Part shown: in pieces, positions 9,148 through 17,746 of the stretch
How the letters are laid out: every line of letters starts with the position of its first letter
Numbering within the stretch: position 1 is the first letter of the stretch
Source of the DNA: Brevundimonas bullata
GTDB taxonomy: Bacteria; Pseudomonadota; Alphaproteobacteria; Caulobacterales; Caulobacteraceae
Reading direction: 5' to 3'
DNA: 51,707 nucleotides
Assembly (NCBI RefSeq): GCF_003350205.1
Contig: NZ_QLLC01000022.1
Span: 1 to 51,707, forward strand
Program-made: the position numbers and the translations under genes
Notes under the pieces: generated by a model
The model's database searches: none
Seen by the model: the letters and a program-made list of their open reading frames with translations, nothing else
Told to the model about the DNA's origin: nothing

Positions 9148-9803
9148 TCAGTCCAGCGACCAGACGCGCGAGCGCTTGACCTCCTGATCCTCTAGTTCGC
9201 GCGTGGTGGGGACGGTGTATTCGGCCAGCAGGCTCAGGCCGGATTTCGGAAAATAGGTGCGGCCGGGGTCGCCGACGATGACGCGGGTTCCGTTGGCTTG
9301 CGCCTGTTTCAGCCAGGCCAGGACCGCCTCGGCCATCGGCTTTTCATAGAAGACGTCGCCGGCGCAGATCAGGTCGACGGGCGGGGGCGGGGCGTCGAGC
9401 AGATTGGCGTCGGTGAAGGCGATCTCGACGCCGTTGGAACGGGCGTTGGCGGCGACGGCGGCGGCGCAGAAGGGGTCGATGTCGGCGGCCAGGACGCTGT
9501 CGGCGCCCGCCTTCATGGCGGCGACGGCGACGAGGCCCGAGCCGGTGGCGAGGTCAATGACGCGTTTGCCCGCGACTTCGGCGGGGTGGTCCAGCAGCCA
9601 GCGGGCCAGGGCCTGACCGCCGGCCCAGGCGAAGGCCCAGAAGGGCGGGGGCAGGCCCATGGCCCCTAGCTCTTCTTCGGTCAGCCGCCACAGGGGCGTG
9701 ATCTCGTCCGCCAGCACAGCGAAATCTCCGGCGCATGCGGCACGGCCTGCAGCCGGGTGTTGGCGGCGATGAAGTCGGGGGCGTTGGCGGGGGTCAGACG
9801 CAT
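9148..9803 (-). pseudogene. Frameshifted class I SAM-dependent methyltransferase
   Basis: The main frame (from a GTG at 9717, 189 residues) encodes a Rossmann methyltransferase with motif I VIDLATGSGLVAVAA and motif II-like VLAADIDPFCAAA. It resembles the ETFB-lysine / nicotinamide N-methyltransferase-like group, and the WAFAWAGGQALARWLL segment is typical. The family's usual N-terminus is present upstream in another frame. Beginning at the ATG at 9803 it reads MRLTPANAPDFIAANTRLQA and continues to PHAPEISL, then the frame breaks at about 9718-9724 and meets a TGA about 40 codons from the start. Adding one base at the break would restore a continuous protein of about 218 residues. Either a single-base deletion has inactivated the gene, translation starts at the GTG, or there is a sequencing error. 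Confidence 0.8.
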
Positions 9804-9830
9804 GGTGGGTGTCTAGGGGGCAGGCAATTG

Positions 9831-9947
9831 TTTGTCATCCCGGAAGCCCGGAGGGCTGTCCGGGGCCGCAGGAAACGTAGGCGGCGGCGTCTTGGGCGGT
9901 CCCGGCTCTGCGCCTCGCGCCGCGAGGCTTCGGCCGGGACGACGGTC
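9831..9947. repeat. Interspersed inverted repeat, family B, copy 1
   Basis: The element begins GTCATCCCGGAAG and ends CCGGGACGACGG, so its ends are inverted copies of each other. Inside are smaller hairpins such as CCCGGAGGGCTGTCCGGGG and CCTCGCGCCGCGAGG. A related element with the same termini is at 49827-49941. The remainder of this 238-base gap (9948-10041) holds AT-richer DNA that may carry the promoter of the next operon. Confidence 0.55.
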
Positions 9948-10041
9948 AGGGGTTGCGTCAGGCGCGCCTGACGAAAAGTCAGGTTAACGTGACATGATGA
10001 TCGTGTAAGGTAGGCATTACATTCAGTCAGGAGCGCCTTCC

Positions 10042-10446
10042 ATGTTGACGATGAGCAAACAGAACACCCCTGCCGGTCGGCGCTATTTCGTCCGCACCAT
10101 GGCCTTCATGAGCGGCTATGTCGCCGTCATGCTGGCGACCATATTCGGGGCCTTTGACGCCATCCAGGGCAAGCCCGTGGCCTGGGGGCTGGCCCTGGCG
10201 GTTTCAGCGCCCATCGCCGGCCAGATCTGGGCGACGCTGAGCTTCATGCGCGACTCGGACGAATATGTGCGGGCGGTGACGGCCAAGCAGTTCATCGTCG
10301 CGGCGGGCGTGGCCATGGCCCTGTTCAGCGCCTGGGGGTTCGGCGAGAGCTTCGCCGGGGCGCCGCACGCCGAGGGCTGGCTGATCTATCCGCTGTTCTG
10401 GGCCCTCTTCGGCTGCGTCGCACCCATGGTCCGGTCGTCGAACTGA
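10042..10446 (+). CDS. Four-helix inner-membrane protein (134 aa)
   Basis: This is a small hydrophobic protein with about four predicted membrane helices (roughly residues 20-42, 48-68, 85-105 and 113-130) and short polar loops. No catalytic motif is visible. The ATG at 10042 is preceded by AGGAG with an 8-base spacer. Its stop overlaps the ATG of the Xre regulator by 1 base, a membrane-protein/YozG-like-regulator pairing that recurs in many bacteria. The pair probably forms a small regulatory or membrane-stress operon; the function is unknown. Confidence 0.75.
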   Translation: MLTMSKQNTPAGRRYFVRTMAFMSGYVAVMLATIFGAFDAIQGKPVAWGLALAVSAPIAGQIWATLSFMRDSDEYVRAVTAKQFIVAAGVAMALFSAWGFGESFAGAPHAEGWLIYPLFWALFGCVAPMVRSSN

Positions 10447-10643
10447 TGAAGAACAAGCTGAAATTGCTGCGCGTCGAGCGCAACTGGACCCAGGAACAGC
10501 TGGGGCAGGCGTTGGGGGTCTCGCGTCAGGCCGTCAACGCCCTGGAGACCGAGAAGCACGACCCCTCGCTGGACCTCGCCTACCGCATCGCCGCCCTGTT
10601 CGCGCGGCCGGTGGAAGAGGTGTTCGAGAACCCGCACGGCTGA
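10446..10643 (+). CDS. Small Xre-family HTH regulator (65 aa)
   Basis: The 65-residue helix-turn-helix protein belongs to the compact Xre/YozG-type group. The helix-turn-helix is at about residues 14-36 (TQEQLGQALGVSRQAVNALE), followed by the family's characteristic KHDPSLDLAYRIAALF and a C-terminal PVEEVFE. Its start codon overlaps the stop of the preceding membrane protein, so translation is coupled and it likely controls that same operon. No ligand or dimerisation domain is present. Confidence 0.9.
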   Translation: MKNKLKLLRVERNWTQEQLGQALGVSRQAVNALETEKHDPSLDLAYRIAALFARPVEEVFENPHG

Positions 10644-10691
10644 CGTCTTTGTCAGCATAACCTGACTTTCCACGCTTCCTTTCCGCCGTCC

Positions 10692-10712
10692 TCCTCGGGC
10701 TCGTCCCGAGGA
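10692..10712. other. 8-bp stem hairpin in the gap before the hydrolase gene
   Basis: TCCTCGGG (10692-10699) pairs with CCCGAGGA (10705-10712) around a 5-base loop. No T-run follows, so this is not a clear terminator. The wording resembles fragments of alphaproteobacterial interspersed repeats. Confidence 0.4.
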
Positions 10713-10780
10713 CCGAGCCCGGCTGCGCGCTGGGCATGGAAGGCGGGGGAGAGGCTTTTCTGAACCTGAAAGGAAATCCC

Positions 10781-11704
10781 ATGTCCAAGATCTCTGCACC
10801 CGCAAAGACCCTTCGCGCCTTCATGCTGGCCGCCGCCATTGGCTGGACCGCCGGGACTGTCTCCTCGCCCGCCCAAGCCGAGCCGGTTCGGGTTGAAGCG
10901 CCCGCCTTCGCGTCGGACCGGCTGTCGGTCGAGGTGATCGGCCAAGGCCCCGACGTCATCCTGATCCCAGGCTTCGCCTCCTCACGCGAGGTGTGGCGGC
11001 CGCTGGCGCAGCGGCTGGCGGCGACGCATCGGGTGCATCTGGTGCAGTTGGCGGGGTTTGCAGGCGAGCCGTGGACGCATGGCGACGGGGCCTTTGTCCA
11101 GCCGGTGGTCGATGAGGTGGCCCGCTATGCGGCGACGCTGAACCGGCCCGCCGTCATCGGTCACTCCATGGGCGGACTGACGGGGCTTCTGGTGGCGCAG
11201 CAGCACCCGGAGGCGGTGGGGCGGGTGATGAGCGTGGACAGCCTGCCCTTCTTCAGCGCCCTCTATGGCCCGACCGCGACCGTCGAGAGCGCGCGGCCCT
11301 TCGCCGACCAGGCGGCGGCGGGCATCCTGAACGCAGACGCCGCCGGCTATCGCGTGCAGCAGGAGCGCACGGCGGCCGGGATGATGCGAAACGAGGCTGG
11401 GCGGGCGGACATGGTGGAATGGTCGATGGCCTCGGACCGTCAGGCCATGGCCTCGGCCATCCGCGACGTCATGACCACTGACGCCCGGCCGGGTCTGGCG
11501 GCGATGACCACGCCGGTCTGGGCCGTCTATGCCGCCGATGCGAACGGCGGCGCGTCGGCGGCGATGGCGGACGGGATGTGGGGACGCGAGTACGCGGCCT
11601 TGCCGGGGGTGAAACTGGTGCGCGTGGACGACAGCCGCCACTTCATCATGACCGATCAGCCCGAGCGGCTGAGCGCGCTGGTGGATGAGTTTCTGGCGGA
11701 TTGA
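10781..11704 (+). CDS. Exported alpha/beta-fold hydrolase (307 aa)
   Basis: This is an alpha/beta hydrolase with an N-terminal export signal (basic start, hydrophobic stretch about 11-26, Ala-X-Ala near residue 30). The oxyanion region VILIPGFASS is followed by the nucleophile elbow GHSMGG, an acidic residue region near YAADANGG and the catalytic His in DDSRHFIM near the C-terminus. The ATG at 10781 is preferred over an in-frame one 45 bases upstream because AAAGGA lies just before it and the signal peptide then starts properly. It is a likely periplasmic esterase or lipase-like enzyme; the substrate cannot be told from sequence. It ends just before a repeat element. Confidence 0.88.
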   Translation: MSKISAPAKTLRAFMLAAAIGWTAGTVSSPAQAEPVRVEAPAFASDRLSVEVIGQGPDVILIPGFASSREVWRPLAQRLAATHRVHLVQLAGFAGEPWTHGDGAFVQPVVDEVARYAATLNRPAVIGHSMGGLTGLLVAQQHPEAVGRVMSVDSLPFFSALYGPTATVESARPFADQAAAGILNADAAGYRVQQERTAAGMMRNEAGRADMVEWSMASDRQAMASAIRDVMTTDARPGLAAMTTPVWAVYAADANGGASAAMADGMWGREYAALPGVKLVRVDDSRHFIMTDQPERLSALVDEFLAD

Positions 11705-11714
11705 GGTTTGAGCG

Positions 11715-11872
11715 ATCCTCCCCTGCGGAGCGGGGGAGGGGGACCGCCGCAGGCGGTGGAGGGGGCGAGCCGCAGGCGTGCTGCGCCCCAATCCTTTAAG
11801 CGACAGTCTGCATCCGCTCCCTCCACCATGCTGCGCATGGTGCCCCTCCCCCGTGAACGGGGGAGGATTGAG
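11715..11872. repeat. Interspersed palindromic repeat, family A, copy 2
   Basis: The element has the same block order as the one at 4608-4772. The left end is ATCCTCCCC...GGGGGAGGGGGACCGC, then GCGGTGGAGGGGGC. The right half is CTCCCTCCACCATGCTGCG, then CCCCTCCCCCGTGAACGGGGGAGGAT. The outer 9 bases are exact inverted repeats and the halves fold into two hairpins each. It lies in the convergent gap between the hydrolase and the lipoprotein gene, where it may also serve as a transcription-stop structure. Confidence 0.75.
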
Positions 11873-11883
11873 AGGCTCAGTTT

Positions 11884-12717
11884 TTACTTCGGGCGCAGGT
11901 CGTTGGTGACGTCGCCGGTCTTGAGCGGCTTGCCGCCGAACTCCGACGCATAGGCGGGGGCCAGCAGGCTCTGGAAGGTCGAGGCGGGCAGGGTCAGGTA
12001 GTAGGCGCCTTCAACGTAGGGGCCGACCGCATAGGCGTCGAGCAGGAAGGTCAGGCCGCCGGCCTTGCCCGGCGCATCTCCGGGAGCGAGGACGATGGCC
12101 AGGTCCTTCAGCCTGGGGCAGGACCAGGTGTCGCCGCCGACCTTGACGGGCGTGGCGCCGGGGCGGGCCTTCTTGGCGGTGTTGACGGCGTCGCACAGGG
12201 CGCGTTCCAGCGACGACAGGTCGGCGCCCTTGGCGAAGAGGTCGGCCGGGCTGATGCGGCGCTTCTCGGTCTTGTCCCACAGCAGGGCGGTCGCGACCGT
12301 GTTCGGGTGGGCGCCGCCGGAATAGTCGAAGTCGGTGCGCATGGCGCTGAACAGGCGGCCGGTCTGGACCGGATCGCCATAGGCGATGGTCTTCTCATAG
12401 GGGCCCATGGCGCTCTCGCCGCCGGCCTCGGTGCGGTCGGCCTGGGCGCCCTCGGCGTACTTGGCCAGGTCGGCGACCTCCTGACGATAGAGGGCGGCGT
12501 AGAGCTCGGGCTGGGTTTTGATGGCGTCCGGCAGGGTCAGGCTGACCTTGGCGTAGGGGGTGGCGCTCTCGTACTTCAGCGGGCCGTCGGCGGCGACCGC
12601 AGCGGCGGCCTTCGACGCCTCGGGCGCCTTCTGCTCGTTGCGCTGGCAGGCGGCGAGGGAGGCCGCGACGGCGACGGTCAGGAGGAGGGCGCGGAGCGGG
12701 ACGCGGTACGAGGTCAT
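11884..12717 (-). CDS. DUF3298/DUF4163-like lipoprotein (277 aa)
   Basis: This is a probable lipoprotein. A basic N-terminus and hydrophobic stretch end in a lipobox (SLAAC) with Cys24 as the lipidation site. The body resembles the DUF4163/DUF3298 (RsiV-like) family: an extended beta region including SGGAHPNT (about residues 130-137) and a C-terminal domain with FLLDAYAVGPYVEGAY. The SGGAHPN motif is a hallmark of this group. The ATG at 12717 is supported by AAGGA 9 bases upstream; the longer frame that runs into the next gene is an overlap artefact. It lies just downstream of ubiA on the same strand. Confidence 0.85.
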   Translation of the reverse strand: MTSYRVPLRALLLTVAVAASLAACQRNEQKAPEASKAAAAVAADGPLKYESATPYAKVSLTLPDAIKTQPELYAALYRQEVADLAKYAEGAQADRTEAGGESAMGPYEKTIAYGDPVQTGRLFSAMRTDFDYSGGAHPNTVATALLWDKTEKRRISPADLFAKGADLSSLERALCDAVNTAKKARPGATPVKVGGDTWSCPRLKDLAIVLAPGDAPGKAGGLTFLLDAYAVGPYVEGAYYLTLPASTFQSLLAPAYASEFGGKPLKTGDVTNDLRPK

Positions 12718-12743
12718 GCGGAGTTCCTTTTGGGAGGGCGCGA

Positions 12744-13763
12744 TCAGGAAGCTAGGCCGTTGAACGCGATGGCGGCCAGAAGGATCAATCCCGCCTCGCG
12801 ATTTGATTTGAACAGACGCAGGGCCAGGACGCCGTCCTCGGGCTTCAGCGCCTTGACCTGCCAGGCCAGGTGCAGGGCGTAGGCGGCCAGACCGACATAG
12901 AAGACGGGGCCGAGCCCGGCGACGAAACCGGCGGCGCCCGCCAGCAGGACGGCCAGGACGTAAAAGATCGCCACGCCCGGCTTGACCTGGGCGCCCAGAC
13001 GCCGGGCCGAGGACTTGACCCCGGCCATGACGTCGTCCTCGATGTCCTGAAGCGCGTAGATGGTGTCGTAGCCGAGGGTCCAGAAGACGCCGCCGGCATA
13101 CAGAAGCAGGGCTGACAGGGCGAGGTGGCCCATCTGGTTCAGGCCCTCGGCCATCCAGTAGGCGTCGCCGCTGGCGCGGACCTCCAGCACATAGAGCCAG
13201 CCCAGCGAGAACAGGCCGCCGGTGGCGGCGGCGAAGCCCAGCAGGGCGCCCCAGTTGAAGGTCAGGCCCAACCAGGCCTGGGGCCACCAGGTGATGCGCT
13301 TCATGAAGGGGTAGGCCGCGACCAGTCCCAGCGACAGGGCGCCGAGCAGGACGGATGTCAGGTTCATGGTCAGCAGGATGCACAGGCTGATCAGGCACAG
13401 ACCGGCGACGAAGGCCCAAGCCTGTTTGACGCTGATCTGACCCGCCGGAATGGGGCGCAGGGCGGTGCGGGCCACCTGGGCGTCGAAGTCGCGGTCGACG
13501 ATGTCGTTCACGGCGCAGCCCGCGCCGCGCATCAGGGCGGCGCCGATGGCGAAGCCCGCGATCAGCCACAGCTCATAGCCGCCGAAGGGCCGATCGTACT
13601 GGTTCAGAGCCAGCATGATCCCCTGCCAGCCGGGCAGCAGCAGCAGCCAGATGCCGATGGGCCGGTCGAAGCGGCCCAGCTTCAGCCACGGCTTCAGCCC
13701 CTCAGGGGCGTAGCGGTCCACCCAGTTCTGGCGGGCGGCGTCGGGAAGCGGGGCTGTGCTCAT
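12744..13763 (-). CDS. ubiA: 4-hydroxybenzoate polyprenyltransferase
   Basis: This integral membrane enzyme attaches the polyprenyl tail to 4-hydroxybenzoate in ubiquinone synthesis. The 339-residue protein has about eight or nine helices and both aspartate-rich Mg-diphosphate motifs: NDIVDRDFD (around residue 88) and DIEDDVMAG (around residue 240). The RTALRPIPAG segment that follows the first motif is typical of bacterial UbiA. The N-terminus is about 40 residues longer than the E. coli enzyme, as is usual in alphaproteobacteria. It is transcribed away from the DUF4287 gene. Confidence 0.95.
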   Translation of the reverse strand: MSTAPLPDAARQNWVDRYAPEGLKPWLKLGRFDRPIGIWLLLLPGWQGIMLALNQYDRPFGGYELWLIAGFAIGAALMRGAGCAVNDIVDRDFDAQVARTALRPIPAGQISVKQAWAFVAGLCLISLCILLTMNLTSVLLGALSLGLVAAYPFMKRITWWPQAWLGLTFNWGALLGFAAATGGLFSLGWLYVLEVRASGDAYWMAEGLNQMGHLALSALLLYAGGVFWTLGYDTIYALQDIEDDVMAGVKSSARRLGAQVKPGVAIFYVLAVLLAGAAGFVAGLGPVFYVGLAAYALHLAWQVKALKPEDGVLALRLFKSNREAGLILLAAIAFNGLAS

Positions 13764-13888
13764 GCAGGGGTCTTAGACCCTGAGGCGGTGGCGGGTGAAG
13801 ACCTTGCGTCCGATCCGCGTGATGCGAGGACGCTTGCGGGATGCGGTCAGGCTGCGCTTAGTGTCGGCCAAACTGGAGGGAGCCGCCG

Positions 13889-14104
13889 ATGACTGAAGCG
13901 CCGATCAAGGGCCCTGAGTCCTATTTCCCTTCCATCGAGAAGAAGTACGGACGGCTCATCGCCGAGTGGAAGGCCGAGGTCCGCGCCCGCTATCCCGCCA
14001 AGCACATGGAACTGGTCACTCTGCTCAAGAACGAGCACGACATGGGCCACGGCCACGCCAACGCCATCGTGGCGCACACCCTGGCGGAAGACGGGCTGAA
14101 GTAG
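13889..14104 (+). CDS. DUF4287 domain protein (71 aa)
   Basis: The small soluble protein matches the DUF4287 pattern: an N-terminal IKGPESYFPSIEKKYG stretch, a Lys-His helix (AKHMELVTLLKNEH) and the conserved GHGHANAIVAHTLAED near the C-terminus. The function of the family is unknown. The ATG is preceded by GGAGGGAGC (13876-13884). It stands alone between ubiA and the AraC-type regulator. Confidence 0.9.
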   Translation: MTEAPIKGPESYFPSIEKKYGRLIAEWKAEVRARYPAKHMELVTLLKNEHDMGHGHANAIVAHTLAEDGLK

Positions 14105-14210
14105 GGGCGGGCGCTTGCGTCCGGGGCTTAGCCGTCAGAGAACACTGTAAAGCTTAACCCCGTCCCCGACCTCTGGCGGTCAAGGCCCAGTAAAAGAGTG
14201 ACCCTCCGTC

Positions 14211-15017
14211 ATGGCCAGTCCGTCGCTTTCACCGGGCGAATTCCTGGGCGCGCAGACGCGCGGCGTGCGGGCGCATGGCTACAAGGTCGATCTGAGGATC
14301 GCGACCCTGCCGCCCGAACAGGTTCACCTTCATTCGCATGAAGACGCCCATTTCGTGCTGGCGCTGGACGCGGGCTACCGCAGCCTGGCGCATGATCCCC
14401 TGACGCCGCGTCATCAGGCCTTTGGTCCTGGCGCCCTGGTCTGGAACCCGGCAGGGGTCGAGCACAGCGATTGTTTTGATGAGGCGGGCGGGCGGTTTCT
14501 GTCGCTCAGCTTCATGCCGCCTGCGGGCGCGCGCCTGGGCGATCCGCTGCGTCTGCGAGGGGCGGCGGAAGGCGTGGTCAGGCGGCTGGTCGGGGCGACC
14601 GCGCGATTTCTGGCGGGCGATGAGATGATCATCGAAGGGCTGGCGCTTGATCTGGCGGGGGCGGTTCTGTCGCCGGATGAACTGGACGAGGACCCGGCGC
14701 CGGAATGGCTGTGGCGGGCGAGCGAGATCATCGCCGACAGGGCCGCCCAGCCAGGGATGGAGGTCCGCAGCATCGCCGCCGAGGTGGGGGTTCATCCGGT
14801 CTCGCTGGCGCGGCGCTATCGCCGGCACTACGGCCAGTCGCCGGCGGCGGCCATCCGCCAGGCCCGCGCTGACCGCGCCGCAGGCCTGATGGCGCGGGGG
14901 GTCGATCTGGCCGCCCTGGCCGATGAGACGGGCTATGCCGACCAGAGCCATATGACCCGCGATTTCACCCGCATCTACGGCCTGAGCCCGGCGCGCTACC
15001 GGGCGCTTTTTCGCTAG
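14211..15017 (+). CDS. AraC-family transcriptional regulator
   Basis: This is a 268-residue AraC-type activator. The N-terminal half is a cupin-like sensing domain (HLHSHEDAHFVLALDAGY, VWNPAGVEHSD). The C-terminal 100 residues hold two helix-turn-helix units, the first around SIAAEVGVHPVSLARRYRRHYG and the second the family signature GYADQSHMTRDFTRIYGLSPARYR. It lies 67 bases upstream of a class-C serine hydrolase on the same strand and may control it; this is inferred from position only. Confidence 0.93.
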   Translation: MASPSLSPGEFLGAQTRGVRAHGYKVDLRIATLPPEQVHLHSHEDAHFVLALDAGYRSLAHDPLTPRHQAFGPGALVWNPAGVEHSDCFDEAGGRFLSLSFMPPAGARLGDPLRLRGAAEGVVRRLVGATARFLAGDEMIIEGLALDLAGAVLSPDELDEDPAPEWLWRASEIIADRAAQPGMEVRSIAAEVGVHPVSLARRYRRHYGQSPAAAIRQARADRAAGLMARGVDLAALADETGYADQSHMTRDFTRIYGLSPARYRALFR

Positions 15018-15084
15018 CGGTTTCACCTGTTCAAGACGGCCGGATCGGGGCGTGCGACGCAGGCCGCCTTCAGGAGACCTCCCC

Positions 15085-16182
15085 ATGTATCGCCTCGTCA
15101 TCACCGCCTGCGCCGTGCTCGCCGTCGCCACTCCGGTCTCAGCCCAGACGCCCTGGCGCACCGGCTCCCCGGAAAGTCAGGGGGCCTCTACCGAGCGGCT
15201 CGTCGCCATGGACGCCGCCGTGCGCGCCGGGACCTTCCAGAAGATCACCAGCGTGCTGATCGCCCGTCATGGGCGACTGGTTCATGAGACCTATTTCGAC
15301 GAGGGCGGGGCCGAGGCGCGCCGCAACACCCGCTCGGCCACCAAGACCGTGACCGCCATGCTTGTGGGAGCGGCGATCGCCGAAGGCGACATCGCCAATG
15401 TCGATGCGCCCGTGATGCCCTTCATTGCGTCCTACGGCCCCTTCGACAATCCCGACCCGCGCAAGGGGGCGATCACGGTCGAGGACCTGCTGACCATGAG
15501 TTCCTTGCTGGAATGCGACGACGACAACCAGTTTTCGCGCGGCAATGAAGAGCGGATGTACCTGATCGAAGACTGGGTGAAGTTCGCCTTCGACCTGCCG
15601 ATCCGAGGCTTCCCGGCCTGGATTCCCAAACCCGTCGATCAGCCCTATGGCCGCGCCTTCAGCTATTGCACCGCCGGGTCCACCACCCTGGGCGCGGTCG
15701 TCCAGTCGGCGACGGGCGAGCCTCTGGACGCCTTTGCGCGCCGGGCCCTGTTCGCGCCCCTGGGGATAGAGGGCGAGGAATGGCAGATCTCGCCCACGGG
15801 CCTGCCGCAGGGCGGCGGGGGTCTGGGGCTGCGCAGCCGCGACCTGCTGACGCTGGGCCAACTGCTTCTGAACCGGGGCCAGTGGGAGGGGCGGCAGGTG
15901 ATCCCCGAGGACTACGCCGTGGCCATGACGACGCCCCAGGCCAGCGTCGATCCGCAGCGCGGCGACTATGGCTATCTGATCTGGCTGCCGACCTACACCG
16001 TCAACGGCCAGCCGCAGGCGGCCTGGGCGATGGCGGGGACCGGCGGCAACAAGGTGGTGATCGTGCCGGATCTGGACGTCGTCGTGGTCGTGACCACTGA
16101 GAACTACAACGTGCGCAATCCCCACGGCCTGGCCGACACGCTGATCGCGGAACACGCCCTGGCGTCGATCAACACGCGGTAG
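15085..16182 (+). CDS. Exported class-C beta-lactamase-like serine hydrolase
   Basis: This is a serine hydrolase of the beta-lactamase/penicillin-binding-protein-like fold (365 residues). A signal peptide (1 to about 22, ending VSAQT) is followed by the catalytic SxxK motif SATK at Ser84-Lys87 and a Tyr motif YCT at Tyr194. The KTG-like position is GTGG near the C-terminus (AGTGGNKVVIVP). The ATG at 15085 has AGGAGA upstream. Members include esterases, D-aminopeptidases and 6-aminohexanoate-oligomer-type hydrolases. The YxT/GTGG variations make antibiotic hydrolysis unlikely. The substrate is unknown. Confidence 0.9.
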   Translation: MYRLVITACAVLAVATPVSAQTPWRTGSPESQGASTERLVAMDAAVRAGTFQKITSVLIARHGRLVHETYFDEGGAEARRNTRSATKTVTAMLVGAAIAEGDIANVDAPVMPFIASYGPFDNPDPRKGAITVEDLLTMSSLLECDDDNQFSRGNEERMYLIEDWVKFAFDLPIRGFPAWIPKPVDQPYGRAFSYCTAGSTTLGAVVQSATGEPLDAFARRALFAPLGIEGEEWQISPTGLPQGGGGLGLRSRDLLTLGQLLLNRGQWEGRQVIPEDYAVAMTTPQASVDPQRGDYGYLIWLPTYTVNGQPQAAWAMAGTGGNKVVIVPDLDVVVVVTTENYNVRNPHGLADTLIAEHALASINTR

Positions 16183-16246
16183 GGGCTGACTACAGCTGCG
16201 GACAGGTCTAATCCTTAAGGTTGTTGCGGTCCGCAGGAGCCAGCCG

Positions 16247-16891
16247 ATGACCTTGCCTCGACAATCGAACCGACCGCCCATCATCCTGTATCTGACCTGG
16301 ATCATCCTGATCGGGGCGGCGGTGGGCGGGTTTCTGACGGGGGCGTTCAGCGTCACCTTTGTCGCGGCGGGGACCTTGCTGCTGTCGCTGGTTCCGATCT
16401 GGGTGGGGGAGAAGATCGGGGTCGCCCTGCCGACGGCCTTTGTCAGCGCCATCGCCGCCTTCCTGTGCGCCACCCTTGTGCTGGGCGAGGTCGGGGACTT
16501 CTATGAGCGCTATTGGTGGTGGGACGTGGTGCTGCACGGCGGGTCGGCGGTGGCGTTCGGGCTGGTCGGGTCGCTGTTGATGCTGATGCTGGTGAAGGGG
16601 AACCGGCTGACGGCGGCGCCCTTTACCGTGGCCTTCTTCGCCTTCTGCTTCGCCGTCATGATCGGCGCGGTGTGGGAGATCTGGGAGTTCACCCTGGACC
16701 AGCTGTTCGGGCTGAACACCCAGAAGTCCGGTCTGGTCGACACCATGTGGGACCTGATCGTCGACACCGGCGGCGCCATCATCGGGGCAGGGGCGGGCTG
16801 GGCCTATCTGAAGGGGCGTCAGAACGGGCCGCTGACGAACGCCATCCACGCCTTTGTCGACAAGAACCGCCGCCTGTTCGGCGACGACTGA
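16247..16891 (+). CDS. DUF2238/YjdF-like membrane protein (214 aa)
   Basis: This is an integral membrane protein with about six hydrophobic segments. The WWWDVVLHGGSAVAFG stretch near residue 90, WEIWEF near 145 and the SGLVDTMWDLIVDTGGA stretch near 165-181 are the conserved features of the YjdF/DUF2238 group. His96 and acidic residues within helices suggest a buried functional site, but no biochemical role is known to me. It is convergent with PPK2, with only 14 bases between stop codons. Confidence 0.8.
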   Translation: MTLPRQSNRPPIILYLTWIILIGAAVGGFLTGAFSVTFVAAGTLLLSLVPIWVGEKIGVALPTAFVSAIAAFLCATLVLGEVGDFYERYWWWDVVLHGGSAVAFGLVGSLLMLMLVKGNRLTAAPFTVAFFAFCFAVMIGAVWEIWEFTLDQLFGLNTQKSGLVDTMWDLIVDTGGAIIGAGAGWAYLKGRQNGPLTNAIHAFVDKNRRLFGDD

Positions 16892-16905
16892 GAGATCATC
16901 AGACC

Positions 16906-17649
16906 TCAGGGGGCCAACAGGCCCTTGGCCTTGTCCGCGCTCATGACGATGTCCGGGTCCGGCTGCTTGGCCTCCAGCCCCGGGCGGTTCAACTGGTGCA
17001 GGACGTGACGAATGATGTTCAGCCGCGCCTTCTTCTTGTTGTCGGTGGCGACCACCGTCCAGGGGGCATAGTCCATGTGGGTGCGTTCCAGCATCTGGTC
17101 GCGGGCGGCGGAATAGTCGCTCCAGCGCGCCTGGGCCTCCCCGTCCAGCGGTGAAACCTTGAAGCGTTTCAGCGGATGGGTGGTGCGCTCATCCAGACGC
17201 CGCGACTGCTCTTCTTGCGAAATATCGAGCCACAGCTTGATGAGAATGGTGCCGGACTGGGTCAGCATGCGCTCGAAATGCGGCGCGTCGTGCAGGAAGC
17301 GTTCGTGCTGGGCCACGGTGCAAAAGCCCATGACCGCCTCGACGCCCGCCCGATTGTACCAGGAGCGGTTGAAGAAGACCGTTTCGCCCGCCGCCGGCAG
17401 GTGCGCGGTATAGCGCTGGAAATACCATTGCGACAGTTCGCGATCGTTCGGCTTGGGCAGGGCGACGACGCGGGTCTGGCGCGGGGCCATGAACTCGGTC
17501 ATCCGCTTGATCGCCCCGTCCTTGCCGGCGGCGTCGCGACCCTCGAAGACGATGACGATCTTCATCCCCTGTTCGATGGCCCAGGCCTGGCTCTCGACCA
17601 GCTGAATCTGCAGGGCTTCGAGGGTGTCGGCGTAGCTGTCCTTGGCCAT
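16906..17649 (-). CDS. ppk2: Polyphosphate kinase 2
   Basis: This PPK2-family kinase transfers phosphate between polyphosphate and nucleotides. The protein is 247 residues, a single-domain form. The Walker A loop is GRDAAGKDG at residues 37-45, the Walker B-like part FFNRSWYNRAGVE lies near 105-117, and the lid region includes KRFKVSPLD. The signature FNRSWYNRAGVE and the C-terminal WTVVATDNKKKARLN are typical of class I PPK2 (nucleoside diphosphate kinases), so GDP/ADP phosphorylation from polyphosphate is expected. It is transcribed divergently from the neighbouring serine hydrolase. Confidence 0.93.
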   Translation of the reverse strand: MAKDSYADTLEALQIQLVESQAWAIEQGMKIVIVFEGRDAAGKDGAIKRMTEFMAPRQTRVVALPKPNDRELSQWYFQRYTAHLPAAGETVFFNRSWYNRAGVEAVMGFCTVAQHERFLHDAPHFERMLTQSGTILIKLWLDISQEEQSRRLDERTTHPLKRFKVSPLDGEAQARWSDYSAARDQMLERTHMDYAPWTVVATDNKKKARLNIIRHVLHQLNRPGLEAKQPDPDIVMSADKAKGLLAP

Positions 17650-17746
17650 GAAGGAAGCGTCCCATTGTTGCGATAAACGAAGCTTGCGGCAAATTCATTG
17701 GCGCCGCCAGCCTGGCTGTTGTGAATGGAACGCAACGGAGCCCGAA

